NCBI GenBank assembly: GCA_025934915.1 | Contig: JAICWG010000018.1 | Span: 1-38,023, forward strand | From: Nitrospira sp. | GTDB lineage: Bacteria; Nitrospirota; Nitrospiria; Nitrospirales; Nitrospiraceae | Length of the DNA: 38,023 nucleotides | Direction of reading: 5' to 3' | Part shown: positions 1 to 9,239 of the stretch, piece by piece | How the letters are laid out: the number at the start of each line of letters is the position of its first letter | Position numbering within the stretch: position 1 is the first letter of the stretch | Made by a program: the position numbers and the translations under genes | The notes under the pieces: model-generated | The model's database searches: none | What the model saw: only the letters and a program-made list of their open reading frames with translations | What the model was told of the DNA's origin: nothing

Positions 1-78
1 AACTGGCAGACCGTCGAACGGTATGTGCAGCGGCAAGGGCAGCCTCACGACGATCTCCGGCAGCTCCGAATGTTTTAG
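1..78 (+). CDS. 3' end of an off-window gene (unidentified)
   Basis: Frame 1 is open from the first base to a TAG at 76-78 and encodes 25 residues (ending QLRMF). The composition, rich in Arg, Gln and Asp, looks like the charged helical tail of a real protein, and a hairpin follows 10 bases later. The family cannot be recognised from so little, and the start lies outside the window. Confidence 0.4.
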   Translation, partial: NWQTVERYVQRQGQPHDDLRQLRMF

Positions 79-88
79 TTCTGTGATA

Positions 89-108
89 CCCCGCAGCTTG
101 CTGCGGGG
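89..108. repeat. REP-like palindrome
   Basis: The sequence CCCCGCAGC-TT-GCTGCGGGG is a perfect 9-bp stem with a 2-base loop, directly after the TAG at 76-78. There is no T-run after it, so it is a poor intrinsic terminator. GC-rich palindromes of this kind, often preceded by GATA and followed by AGCTTCATT, are typical of REP elements mobilised by RAYT transposases, and a RAYT remnant lies at 16326-16602. The link between the two is inference, as only one copy is seen here. Confidence 0.55.
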
Positions 109-180
109 AGCTTCATTCCGGCCCTGTTCTTTCTCCTCAAAAATCCGTTGGGTGGAGTATGTGCTCTGTTCGATCCCCGA

Positions 181-530
181 ATGCAGGTGTAGACCGACGA
201 CGAGGATTCTTGCCTTAGTCTCTGGGTGTTCGACTCCACAATCAGCGCGCAATGGAGGGCGCCGGTCTGGAAGCCGATGATGCTCCCGGCGGACAAGTTG
301 CTGGTGATCGGGAGCCTGGACGGCTGATTCAGCCTGCGGCGATTCTGGTTAACATCCATCGGATGACGGCTCCAGACGATTCCTTTTATGACGATATGAA
401 GGATCTGCCGATGGGTGCCCTGTCCACCGACCGACTGGCGCTGGTCATTGCAAAAGAAATTCAGCAGAACATCGTGGAGAAATCACAGACCGGTCACGTC
501 GCACAGGATGCGCTCACGGCACCGAAATAA
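181..530 (+). other. Unresolved coding-like debris
   Basis: Two overlapping frames look partly coding. One runs 181-327, starts ATG, meets a TAG at its fourth codon, and then reads 45 residues including WRAPVWKPMMLPADKLLVIG before a TGA. The other runs 252-530 and gives 92 residues whose second half (from about residue 32) has a plausible protein composition with an acidic stretch and a helical region. Neither frame is recognised as a known family. The most economical reading is a decayed gene with a nonsense change and a frameshift, but a small real gene at 252-530 (possible internal ATG at 363) cannot be excluded. Confidence 0.25.
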
Positions 531-772
531 CGTCATGATCGGGCATAGCGCACATGACGGACAGCAAATGCCCCGTCAGACTCCGCTGTTGTTACGTCCG
601 TGTGACGGGGCCTCAGCTGTCAAGTGACAGCCGTTCGGTATCTTTCAAGTTGCAGGCCTTCCAACCAACATTATGGTATAAGCCATAGTGTTATCTCTGT
701 CGCGTTCGGCATGAAGGAAAACGTAATCAGAGTTTACGCCCGGTGATTCCTTTGCACGTGAGGGTTTGCAAC

Positions 773-2419
773 GTGCCTGACACCTCGAAGATCGTTCGGC
801 ACTTCCGACAAATTCTGCTCTGGCCGATGCAGCTCACGCCCATCCGTGAAGATGCGCCGATCCAAAAGCACTGGGAGCTTTTGCAGGCAACCAATTCAAA
901 TAATCCCTGGCGGGAGTTGGTCGATGAGTTCACCGGCGATCCTCGTCAGTTCCAGGAACGACATTACAGCGAGTTTGTGACGTTTCTGCCCTATGTCCAG
1001 CGTTTTCTCTATGGTGAAGGGAAGGGAATCAGCTCGGATGTTCGCGAAGCAGCTGCGATTCGTGTCTTTCGTCGCGACGATATTGCCAAGGTGCGGATGG
1101 TATTTCCTGGTCCCAATGCAGCGCCCGCGATCTTTACTGTGGCGCACGTGGATCTGTATTTCTTCTACGACATCGATGTGGCGATTCTGGTGGTCGAGAT
1201 CTATGCCGATGACGTACCGCTATTGCAGGCGCAGAACTCACTCTTTCGCTTTGGCCGATGCTATCCCACCTATTGGGAACCTGACGGGCACGGCGGCCAT
1301 TGTTCCAAGCATGTGGAGTGGCTTTCCTCGGAAGGCACGGTGCTTGCCGTGTCAGACTATGATCACCGCGAGAAATACCTCTCGTTTGTCTGTCAGCATC
1401 GATCGCTCAGTCTTGCCTCTCACTGGGAATTTCTGCTCGAACCGTTGGTGCTGCACCATTCAGAAAAAGCAGGTCCGATTCGATACCGGCAGATCGAATA
1501 CCACCTGATGCCGGTGATGGCGTATCTCACTCTGGACGATCCGGGGTCGCTGACTCGGGGGGAGTTCGCACGTGTGGGATTGGCGGCGGCACCAGGCAGA
1601 TCCGACCAGTTGCCCTTTTCGGAACGCTATCTCCACGACTTTGAAGAATACTATTGTTACGACCGGTATTGGAACGGACAGGGAAAGAATCCTGCAGGAA
1701 CCCGCTTCATGTGTACGGGTCGCGTATTTACGATGGTAGGGGAGGCCGGAGAACCGGCATTTGAGGACCGCAAGACCAACCTCGAGCAGTTCCGCCATGA
1801 GTATTTTCTGCTGTTTCTGATTCCCCATTTTCACAAAGCCGTGCTCTTGATGTTGACCAATCGTTTAGTGGAGGCGATGAACCAGCTCGATCTCACCAAG
1901 CTGGATTCGATCCGACAATTCCGCCGCGTGATTCGCCAAACGCTCGGCATCTTTCTGCGCTTTACCCATCGCTACTGGTCCCATCAGGTTTCGGATCATG
2001 GACAGGTGAAGGAACTCTATCGGATGATCAGTGAGCATCTGGGTACCGGTCGACTCTACGACGAACTGCGGTCGGAGCTTGAGGATATGAGTCAATACCT
2101 CGACAGCGATGCATTGCGTCGGCAAGGCGAAACCATGGTCCGCCTGACCGTCGTGGCCACAGTCGGCTTGATCGGCGTGGCGACAACCGGTGTGCTCGGC
2201 ATGAATCTGTTCGCGCTGGGGGAAGAGCCGATGATGATGCGGCTCGTCTATTTCCTGCTGGTTCTGATTCCCGTCATCACCGTGACGCTCTATACTGTGT
2301 TGAAATCCAGACGTCTGTCGGATTTTCTAGAGACACTTGCAGAGGAGCATCGGTCGTCTGGAGAGAAGCTTACGGCGTTGCTGGCTGTGTGGAAGACCAA
2401 ACACGGACGGGATTCCTGA
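773..2419 (+). CDS. CorA-like membrane protein (putative divalent-cation transporter)
   Basis: The protein has about 548 residues: a long cytoplasmic part of about 460 residues and two C-terminal membrane segments (about residues 458-478 and 489-509). At the end of the first segment is a GMNL motif (about 476-479), matching the GMN signature of CorA channels for Mg2+/Co2+. The soluble part is much longer than the roughly 240-residue N-domain of standard CorA, so a distinct CorA-like subfamily is likely and the substrate is inferred only from the GMN loop. I chose GTG 773 because GAGGG sits 8 bases upstream. GTG 743 would add 10 residues but has no ribosome site; it overlaps the stop of an 11-codon ORF at 711-746. 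The gene stands alone. Confidence 0.7.
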   Translation: MPDTSKIVRHFRQILLWPMQLTPIREDAPIQKHWELLQATNSNNPWRELVDEFTGDPRQFQERHYSEFVTFLPYVQRFLYGEGKGISSDVREAAAIRVFRRDDIAKVRMVFPGPNAAPAIFTVAHVDLYFFYDIDVAILVVEIYADDVPLLQAQNSLFRFGRCYPTYWEPDGHGGHCSKHVEWLSSEGTVLAVSDYDHREKYLSFVCQHRSLSLASHWEFLLEPLVLHHSEKAGPIRYRQIEYHLMPVMAYLTLDDPGSLTRGEFARVGLAAAPGRSDQLPFSERYLHDFEEYYCYDRYWNGQGKNPAGTRFMCTGRVFTMVGEAGEPAFEDRKTNLEQFRHEYFLLFLIPHFHKAVLLMLTNRLVEAMNQLDLTKLDSIRQFRRVIRQTLGIFLRFTHRYWSHQVSDHGQVKELYRMISEHLGTGRLYDELRSELEDMSQYLDSDALRRQGETMVRLTVVATVGLIGVATTGVLGMNLFALGEEPMMMRLVYFLLVLIPVITVTLYTVLKSRRLSDFLETLAEEHRSSGEKLTALLAVWKTKHGRDS

Positions 2420-2508
2420 CCGCGCTCTAGCTGGATTCAGTTGTTGGCCACCCTGCTCCTACTCCTACTGAACGATCTGTCACATTCGATTCGCTCACTC
2501 TGCGTTGC

Positions 2509-3381
2509 TTAGCGCCATGAATCGAAAACCTTCACAATATCATCAACGACGGGAATCTTCTGTAGATTTCACCATGACAGGGCTGCGACGAGATCTATGT
2601 GATCGACACCTGGATAGATGCGTGATCGTACGCAGCCGCCTCGTTGCTTGGTACGTTGTTCAAGCTTTTCAAGATTGACGTTTTTCACAGCGGTGTCGTT
2701 GTCGCCATATGACAACCACATCGGTGGTTGGGTGCCGTCAACGAACGTGGTGATTTGCATGTTCGGATAGTTCTCCGGAGGACCGAACATGTCTTCCAGA
2801 TCCGGTTCGTCAGGGTAAAGGCATAGGGACCGGCGAGACCGGAGAAATCGTGAACGGTGTGCGATCGATCCATTCCTTCGTCGGCAAGGTAGTGAGAATA
2901 AGCCGCGAGCAACGCGCCGATATGAGCCCCTGCGGAATGCCCCACGATATGGATCAGCGCAGGATCACCGTGAAACTCGGCGATGTGATAAGAGACCCAG
3001 GCGAGAGTTTTGGCGCCATCTTGGACAAACCGTGGAAATCGCACCAATGGATATTTTCTGTAGTCGGGAATGACGACGAGAAATCCCCTCTCCGCGAATG
3101 TCGCACCAACGAATCGATAATCTTCCTTTGTTCCGTAAGTCCAACGTCCGCCATAAAAAAAGACGATGACATCCATTGGCTTATCCGTAGGATCGACCGG
3201 AACATCTATGTCGAGCTTTTGCGAAGGCTCAGGTCCATACGCTAGATCATGCACAACAGCTAGGGTACCGAAATAGGTAGGTAGATTAGCTGCCAGGAAT
3301 GCTACTCGTGTACAGCCTGACATTATAACGAAGTAGAACAAGGAGCGCGATCAGGCTGCGCCAGTCTTTCAAGCCATCCAT
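2509..3381 (-). pseudogene. Lipoprotein alpha/beta-hydrolase (carboxylesterase), three disruptions
   Basis: Read on the minus strand, an ATG at 3381 opens a hydrophobic signal segment (SLIALLVLL). A frame change near 3325-3340 is needed to reach a lipobox (LSGC) and the body of an esterase. The body carries an oxyanion-type YGGRW motif and the nucleophile elbow GHSAGAH. A second frameshift near 2800-2810 moves the reading to a frame containing WLSYGDND (acid-residue region) and GVDHIDL (catalytic His region). A TGA near 2570 then cuts the protein 19 codons short of a natural TAA at 2509. The order of motifs is that of the BD-FAE/carboxylesterase group of lipases. Three independent lesions argue for a real pseudogene, although read errors cannot be excluded without raw data. 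Confidence 0.7.
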
Positions 3382-3513
3382 CGGATACGGTCTCTGGTCG
3401 GCTTACAAAGCCAGACGTCAACCGCCTATAGCATATGTTGACTGTGAATGGACTCCTGAACGTTATGACTCGCCAGGTTACCTCGTAAACTACCTCATTC
3501 TGTCTTCGAAGGC

Positions 3514-3543
3514 TTGACAGGTTTCGGGTATTTTCAGTAGGAT
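3514..3543 (+). promoter_or_regulatory. Sigma70-type promoter of the pyr operon
   Basis: TTGACA at 3514-3519 is a consensus -35. TAGGAT at 3538-3543 is a fair -10, and the spacer is 18 bases. Transcription would start near 3550, about 10 bases before the PyrR-type leader hairpins. This spacing supports the call. Confidence 0.6.
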
Positions 3544-3552
3544 GCCGAAACC
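3520..3552. promoter_or_regulatory. Inverted repeat covering the pyr promoter (operator candidate)
   Basis: GGTTTCGG (3520-3527) and CCGAAACC (3545-3552) form a perfect 8-bp inverted repeat. The left arm begins right after the -35 box and the right arm right after the -10 box. A dimeric repressor bound here would block RNA polymerase. No matching repeat is seen elsewhere in the window and the protein is unknown. Confidence 0.4.
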
Positions 3553-3558
3553 TTTAAT

Positions 3559-3660
3559 GCTCATCCAGTGAGGTGAGCAAGGAGCCAACCGTGAACTTCA
3601 GTCTGGCCACGGCCGGTGATAATCGACCTTCTCACAATCGCACCGTGAGGAGGTTTTTTT
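3559..3660 (+). promoter_or_regulatory. PyrR-responsive attenuator leader
   Basis: Three mutually exclusive RNA structures can be drawn. The first is a binding-loop hairpin, GCTCA (3559-3563) pairing with TGAGC (3574-3578), whose loop TCCAGTGAGG resembles the PyrR binding-loop consensus (UCCAGAGAGG in Bacillus). The second is an antiterminator in which GTGAG-C-AAGG (3573-3582) pairs with CCTTCTCAC (3627-3635), with one bulged C. The third is a terminator in which CCTTCTCAC pairs with GTGAGGAGG (3645-3653), followed by seven T. PyrR with UMP would hold the first hairpin, prevent the antiterminator and end transcription. The gene directly downstream is pyrR, as in the known Bacillus-type autoregulated system. 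Confidence 0.75.
3627..3660 (+). terminator. Intrinsic terminator/attenuator before pyrR
   Basis: A 9-bp stem (CCTTCTCAC/GTGAGGAGG, one G-U pair) with a 9-base loop is followed by T7. The 3' arm contains AGGAGG, a strong ribosome site for an ATG at 3661. The same stem could therefore hide that site as well as stop transcription. Confidence 0.75.
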
Positions 3661-4270
<610 letters not shown>

Positions 4271-4282
4271 AGCGGAGGTCTC

Positions 4283-5203
4283 ATGAGCCTCAAGCGCAAA
4301 GATTTGCTGAGTCTCGTCCCGTTGTCTGTGGATGAGATTATGCTCGTCCTGGAGACGGCAGATTCCTTCAAGGAGGTGACCGGGCGCGAGATCAAGAAAG
4401 TGCCGGCTCTCCGAGGCAAGACCGTCGTGAATCTCTTCTTTGAGCCGAGCACCAGAACCCGCACGTCCTTTGAGTTAGCGGCCAAGCGTCTGAGCGCCGA
4501 CGTGATCAACTTCTCTCCCTCCTCCAGCAGCGTGGTGAAGGGGGAAACGCTTCTTGACACGGCTCGGAATATTGAAGCGATGCAGGCGGACATCATCGTG
4601 CTGCGCCACTCTTCGGCCGGAGCCGCTGAAACGCTGGCGAACGGCGTCAAGTCGTCGGTCATCAACGCAGGCGATGGATGGCATGAGCACCCGACGCAAG
4701 CGTTGCTCGACCTGTACACGATCCGGCAACGGGGGATGAATTTCCATGGATTGCGTGTGGCGATCGTCGGTGATGTGTCGCATAGCCGGGTGGCGCGCTC
4801 GAACATTTATGCGCTCATCAAGCTTGGCGCCGAGGTACGTCTGGTGGGACCGCCGACGATGATGCCCTGCGGTGTGGAAAAGCTGGGAGTGAAAGTGTAC
4901 TACGACATGGATGAAGGCCTTCGTGGAGCGAACGTCATTATGATGCTTCGTCTACAGTTGGAGCGGCAGGGACGCGCGCAGTTTCCCACAATTCGGGAGT
5001 ACTCGCGGCTCTATGGCTTGACCGTCGAGCGAGTGCGGCTGGCCGACGCCGGCGCCATCGTCATGCACCCGGGACCGATCAATCGAGGAGTGGAGATCGC
5101 CCCGGATGTTGCCGATAGTTTGTCCTCGGTGATTCTCGATCAAGTGGCGAACGGTGTGGCGGTGCGTATGGGAATTCTGTACTTGATGTCGGGAGCAAAT
5201 TGA
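4283..5203 (+). CDS. pyrB: Aspartate carbamoyltransferase catalytic chain
   Basis: A 306-residue protein that joins carbamoyl phosphate and aspartate to carbamoyl-aspartate, the committed step of pyrimidine synthesis. STRTRTSFE (about residues 55-63) is the carbamoyl-phosphate motif, [12 protein letters not shown] the second substrate motif, and [11 protein letters not shown] near residue 260 the C-terminal signature. GGAGG at 4274-4278 precedes the ATG. No pyrI regulatory chain is present, so this is likely the unregulated trimer or the type that pairs with the neighbouring dihydroorotase, as in Aquifex. Length is normal for the family. Confidence 0.97.
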   Translation: MSLKRKDLLSLVPLSVDEIMLVLETADSFKEVTGREIKKVPALRGKTVVNLFFEPSTRTRTSFELAAKRLSADVINFSPSSSSVVKGETLLDTARNIEAMQADIIVLRHSSAGAAETLANGVKSSVINAGDGWHEHPTQALLDLYTIRQRGMNFHGLRVAIVGDVSHSRVARSNIYALIKLGAEVRLVGPPTMMPCGVEKLGVKVYYDMDEGLRGANVIMMLRLQLERQGRAQFPTIREYSRLYGLTVERVRLADAGAIVMHPGPINRGVEIAPDVADSLSSVILDQVANGVAVRMGILYLMSGAN

Positions 5204-5237
5204 CGAACTCCGATGAGCTGGCTGAGAGGAGCTGAGC

Positions 5238-6524
5238 GTGTCGATTCTGATTAAAGGTGGTCGCGTCATTGATCCAGGCCGGTTTGGCGGCATCGCCGAT
5301 GTGTTGATCGACAAGGGCAAGATAGCCGCAGTGGGGTCGAACCTTTCCGCACCCGTCGACGGCTGGACCATTCACGCCGATGGGAAGCTGGTGATGCCGG
5401 GGTTCGTTGATTTGCACGTCCATTTTCGCGAGCCGGGGTTCGAGTACAAGGAAACGATTCAGAGCGGCAGTGCTGCGGCGGTTGCGGGCGGATTTACGAC
5501 GGTCTGTTGCATGCCCAACACGAACCCGGTGAACGACAATCAAGCCGTCACTGAATTTATATTGGAACGAGCACGGTTGGCCGGCCTGGCAAATGTGCTG
5601 CCGGTCGGCGCCATCACAAAAGGATCGGAAGGGAAGGAACTGGCGGAGATCGGTGACTTACGGCGGTCCGGCTGTGTGGCCATCTCCGACGACGGCAAGC
5701 CTGTGATGAACAGCCTCGTGATGCGGCGCGCGATGGAATATGCCTTGGCATTCGATCTGACGGTCGTCGACCATTGTGAAGACCTGCATCTGGCAGAAGG
5801 CGGCTGTATGAATGAGGGGTTGGTCTCGACTGAGCTGGGATTGCCTGGTATCCCGGCTGCGGCGGAGGATGTCATGGTGGCGCGCAATCTCTCACTCTCG
5901 GAGCTGACGGGAGCCCGCCTTCATCTTGCACACATCAGCACAGCCGGGTCGGTTCGAATGGTGCGAGAAGCGAAGGCTCGCGGGATCCACGTGACGGCGG
6001 AGGCTTGTCCCCATCACTTCATGCTCACGGAAGAATTGGTGCGCGGCTACAACACCCACGCGAAAATGAATCCTCCTTTGCGCACATGGGCCGATATACA
6101 GGCGGTCAAGGAAGGATTGCGCGACGGCACGATTGATGTGATTGCGACCGACCATGCCCCCCATGCGACGCAAGAGAAGCAGCAGGATTTTACCGAGGCT
6201 CCATTCGGAATCGTCGGACTTGAGACGGCGCTCCCGCTGACGTTGGGATTGGTGGAGGAAGGGGTTCTGTCGTTGGAACAAGCGGTCCAGAAACTGACCT
6301 CGGCGCCAGCCTCGGTGTTCGGACTCAAGAAAGGGACGCTGGCGGTCGGGGCCGATGCTGATGTCGCCATCGTCGATCAGCAAGAACTGTGGGAAGTCGA
6401 TCCGTCCAAGTTTCGGTCCAAGAGTCGCAATACGCCGTTTGCGGGGTGGAAGGTGAAAGGACGAGTGAATACAACCATCGTAGGCGGCAGAGTGGTGTTC
6501 AAGACCGATCCGGTGGAGCGGTAG
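5238..6524 (+). CDS. pyrC: Dihydroorotase (class I)
   Basis: A 428-residue amidohydrolase that closes carbamoyl-aspartate to dihydroorotate. The metal-binding HxH lies in DLHVHFREPGFEYKETI (about residues 57-73), and ATDHAPHAT (about 304-312) carries the catalytic Asp. The start is GTG 5238, with AGAGGAG about 10 bases upstream. It follows pyrB by 34 bases. Class I dihydroorotases often form a complex with PyrB (Aquifex aeolicus), and the pairing here is consistent with that. Confidence 0.96.
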   Translation: MSILIKGGRVIDPGRFGGIADVLIDKGKIAAVGSNLSAPVDGWTIHADGKLVMPGFVDLHVHFREPGFEYKETIQSGSAAAVAGGFTTVCCMPNTNPVNDNQAVTEFILERARLAGLANVLPVGAITKGSEGKELAEIGDLRRSGCVAISDDGKPVMNSLVMRRAMEYALAFDLTVVDHCEDLHLAEGGCMNEGLVSTELGLPGIPAAAEDVMVARNLSLSELTGARLHLAHISTAGSVRMVREAKARGIHVTAEACPHHFMLTEELVRGYNTHAKMNPPLRTWADIQAVKEGLRDGTIDVIATDHAPHATQEKQQDFTEAPFGIVGLETALPLTLGLVEEGVLSLEQAVQKLTSAPASVFGLKKGTLAVGADADVAIVDQQELWEVDPSKFRSKSRNTPFAGWKVKGRVNTTIVGGRVVFKTDPVER

Positions 6525-6528
6525 TGCT

Positions 6529-7047
6529 GTGCGACGGCTGCCCTGTTGGGGGATGGTTGGGTGTCTTACGCTCGAGTGGGTTGCGCTCGCCGTCTGGGTT
6601 GGAGGCATGGTCGTATTGAGCGGAGCGGTGATTCCGGCAGTGTTCAATACATTCGGAGGACAGGATTCCGGAGGCATGTTTTTGACGCGAGCATTCGAAG
6701 GCTATCATCGTTTTGTCATCGGGGCTGGCGCCGTCCTCTGTGCTACACTCTGGTATCGTCGGTGGAGCGCGGATCCGATCGTGGAGGTCGGTTGGAGTGA
6801 AACGATTGTATTAGCAGTAATGGTAACGATCGCCGGGCTCATCATCGTGGTCCTTCATCCAAACGCCGCGGCGTTTCAAGCGCAGGCATTCGCAACGAAG
6901 GATGAGACAACCAAGAAGGCGGCTTTGGAAGCATTGTTTCGTGTGCTCCTTCCGATTCGATCGCTATATATGCTCAACCTTCTATTGGGTCTCGTACTCA
7001 TCGGCATCAAGGCGAACCGCTCGCTCCACCAGGGTGGAAGACTGTGA
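6529..7047 (+). CDS. Small integral membrane protein (DUF4149/TMEM205-like)
   Basis: A protein of 172 residues with four predicted membrane segments (about residues 13-37, 63-80, 88-108 and 143-163). The pattern, with [19 protein letters not shown] in the first helix and a cytosolic or periplasmic stretch before the last, matches the DUF4149/TMEM205-like family, whose function is unknown. The GTG start follows the pyrC stop by 4 bases. Its stop overlaps the carA GTG (GTGA at 7044-7047), so it is translationally locked into the pyrimidine operon. Confidence 0.75.
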   Translation: MRRLPCWGMVGCLTLEWVALAVWVGGMVVLSGAVIPAVFNTFGGQDSGGMFLTRAFEGYHRFVIGAGAVLCATLWYRRWSADPIVEVGWSETIVLAVMVTIAGLIIVVLHPNAAAFQAQAFATKDETTKKAALEALFRVLLPIRSLYMLNLLLGLVLIGIKANRSLHQGGRL

Positions 7048-8216
7048 AGAAAGCAATATTGGCACTGGCGGATGGAACGGTGTTTGAAGGCCGCGCTCTT
7101 GGTTATGAGGGAGAAACAGTGGGAGAGGTCGTCTTTAATACGGCCATGACCGGCTATCAGGAGATACTGACTGATCCGTCCTATAAGGGGCAGATCATCA
7201 TGATGACCTGTCCTCATATCGGTAACTATGGAGTCACGCCAGAAGATGTCGAATCCCGTCGAGCATGGGCAGAAGGATTCGTGGTCATGGAAGCGAGCCG
7301 TCTTGTCAGCAACTGGCGGAGCAAGCAGACGCTTCAGGAATCGTTGAAGGAAGCTAAGGTCGTCGCGATCGAAGGAATCGATACGAGAGCCTTGACAAGG
7401 CATTTGCGCGAGCAGGGGTCACAGCAGGGACTCATCACTCACCTCAATCTCGACCCCGATCGGGCTGTACGACAAGCCAGGCAAGCTCCCGGCATCATCG
7501 GTCGAGATTTGGCTGCCGAGGTCACTTGCGCACGTCCATATGACTGGACGATTGGGACCGGCGATTGGGCGCCTTCGGCAAACGGAAGTAAACGTGGAGC
7601 GTCCAAGCCTTGGCGAGTCGTGGCCTATGATTTCGGCATCAAACACAATATCCTGAGACGATTGGTGGATGTCGGCTGTCAGGTGACGGTTGTGCCCGCT
7701 GCAACATCGGCCGTTGAGGTGGAGGCACTCAAGCCAGACGGCATTTTCCTCTCAAACGGTCCTGGCGATCCGGAGGGCCTTCTCTATGCCGCGAAGGCAA
7801 TGGAAAAATTGATCGGACGCTATCCGATCTTCGGCATTTGTTTGGGCCATCAGATTCTCGGCTTGGCCTTCGGCCTCAAGACCTATAAGCTGAAGTTCGG
7901 TCACCATGGGGCGAATCATCCCGTGATGGATCTTCGAACGAGAAAAGTCGAAATTACGTCGCAGAATCATAATTTCGCCGTCCAGGGTCCCGCGTCACTC
8001 CTTGAAGTGCCGAAGTTCCCGCCCATGATCGACACCCGTTCTGGAAAACTGTCGCTGACCCATGTCAGCTTGAACGATTACTCTATCGAGGGGATGGCGA
8101 GTCTGGACCATCCGGTCTTCTCCGTCCAATACCACCCGGAGGCGGCACCGGGCCCTCATGATGCCGCCTACTTATTCGATGAATTCGTGCGTCTTATGGA
8201 GACCCATCATGCATAA
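7044..8216 (+). CDS. carA: Carbamoyl-phosphate synthase small (glutaminase) subunit
   Basis: A 390-residue protein that hydrolyses glutamine and passes ammonia to CarB. The N-terminal CPSase small-chain domain begins with [11 protein letters not shown] and includes [16 protein letters not shown]. The C-terminal class I amidotransferase has the nucleophile in [11 protein letters not shown] (Cys about residue 272) and the His-Glu pair in YHPEAAPGP near residue 360. GTG start, overlapping the upstream gene by 4 bases. The 3' end overlaps sppA by 8 bases. Confidence 0.97.
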   Translation: MKKAILALADGTVFEGRALGYEGETVGEVVFNTAMTGYQEILTDPSYKGQIIMMTCPHIGNYGVTPEDVESRRAWAEGFVVMEASRLVSNWRSKQTLQESLKEAKVVAIEGIDTRALTRHLREQGSQQGLITHLNLDPDRAVRQARQAPGIIGRDLAAEVTCARPYDWTIGTGDWAPSANGSKRGASKPWRVVAYDFGIKHNILRRLVDVGCQVTVVPAATSAVEVEALKPDGIFLSNGPGDPEGLLYAAKAMEKLIGRYPIFGICLGHQILGLAFGLKTYKLKFGHHGANHPVMDLRTRKVEITSQNHNFAVQGPASLLEVPKFPPMIDTRSGKLSLTHVSLNDYSIEGMASLDHPVFSVQYHPEAAPGPHDAAYLFDEFVRLMETHHA

Positions 8217-9159
8217 CCGTTTCGTCATCGGGGTGATAGGATTGTTGCTGTCCGGCTGTACCTTCAATTTCCCACTGTTCCCAGGCCCTGGGCCTCTACA
8301 AGAAACTCAGGTCGACGGGACCGGCAAAGCAAAAGTGCTGCTGATCGAAATCTCTGGGATGATCAGCTCTCAGGAAAAAGATGGATTGCGATCTGCGCCC
8401 AGCATGATTGCAAGCGTGAAAGAACAGCTGACTCGGGCGTCAAAGGATGAGAGCGTCAAAGCCATTGTGCTTCGCATCAATACGCCTGGAGGAACGGTGA
8501 CGGCGTCGGATATTATTTATCACGAGCTAAAAGCGTTCAAAGCCAGTCGCAAGATCCCTGTTATTGCATCTATCATGGATTTGGGTACATCAGGAGGCTA
8601 CTATATCGCCGCCGCGGCGGACATGGTACTGGCGCATCCTTCATCCGTGACCGGCAGTATCGGCGTGATTATGCTCACCATCAATGCGCGAGGACTCTTA
8701 GAGAAAGTGGGAGTGGAGGCGACGGCAGTGACATCGGGTCCCCGCAAGGATATGGGCTCGCCGTTTCGGACCATGACGGTGGAAGAACGAGCCATCTTTC
8801 AAGGACTGATTGATTCGTTTTATCAGCGCTTCTTGAACATCGTGCAGGAGGGCCGCTCCAATTTGCAGATGGAGCAGATCAAACGGTTGGCTGATGGGCG
8901 AATCTATACCGGTGAGCAAGCCAAAGCGGCTGGTTTGGTTGATGAGATCGGTTATCTCGAAGACGCGATCGCATTGGCCAAGAAAAAAGCCGGCCTGACG
9001 GAGGCCAAAGTCGTGACGTACCAACGTCCAGGTGAATACTCTAATAACGTGTATTCCAAGTTGTTGGCGCCGAGCGGACTCGCCGGTCTTGCCGATCTCG
9101 ACCTCATGTCGTTTGTCCGTGGGGGAACTCCCCAGTTCATGTACTTGTGGATGCCATAG
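8209..9159 (+). CDS. sppA: Signal peptide peptidase SppA (lipoprotein form)
   Basis: A 316-residue S49 serine peptidase that degrades cleaved signal peptides at the membrane. It begins with a lipoprotein signal: a hydrophobic stretch and the lipobox LLSGC (Cys about residue 17). [16 protein letters not shown] and [20 protein letters not shown] contain the substrate-binding strand and the nucleophile Ser, TGSIGVI follows, and [10 protein letters not shown] carries the likely general-base Lys. It is the short single-domain type. ATG 8209 is preferred over an in-frame start at 8158 because it gives the signal peptide directly. It lies between carA and carB. Confidence 0.9.
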   Translation: MHNRFVIGVIGLLLSGCTFNFPLFPGPGPLQETQVDGTGKAKVLLIEISGMISSQEKDGLRSAPSMIASVKEQLTRASKDESVKAIVLRINTPGGTVTASDIIYHELKAFKASRKIPVIASIMDLGTSGGYYIAAAADMVLAHPSSVTGSIGVIMLTINARGLLEKVGVEATAVTSGPRKDMGSPFRTMTVEERAIFQGLIDSFYQRFLNIVQEGRSNLQMEQIKRLADGRIYTGEQAKAAGLVDEIGYLEDAIALAKKKAGLTEAKVVTYQRPGEYSNNVYSKLLAPSGLAGLADLDLMSFVRGGTPQFMYLWMP

Positions 9160-9239
9160 TGAGGGAGATGCCGATCGCATGACTGGGAGTATTGTGACTG
9201 GTAATATAGTGATGATCGGCTTCGACCTAGGGGTACAGG

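Noticed and set aside
5892-6677. Long open frame on the minus strand across pyrC
   Set aside because: It is antisense to a clear dihydroorotase, has low-complexity Pro/Ser/Arg-rich composition and no ribosome site.
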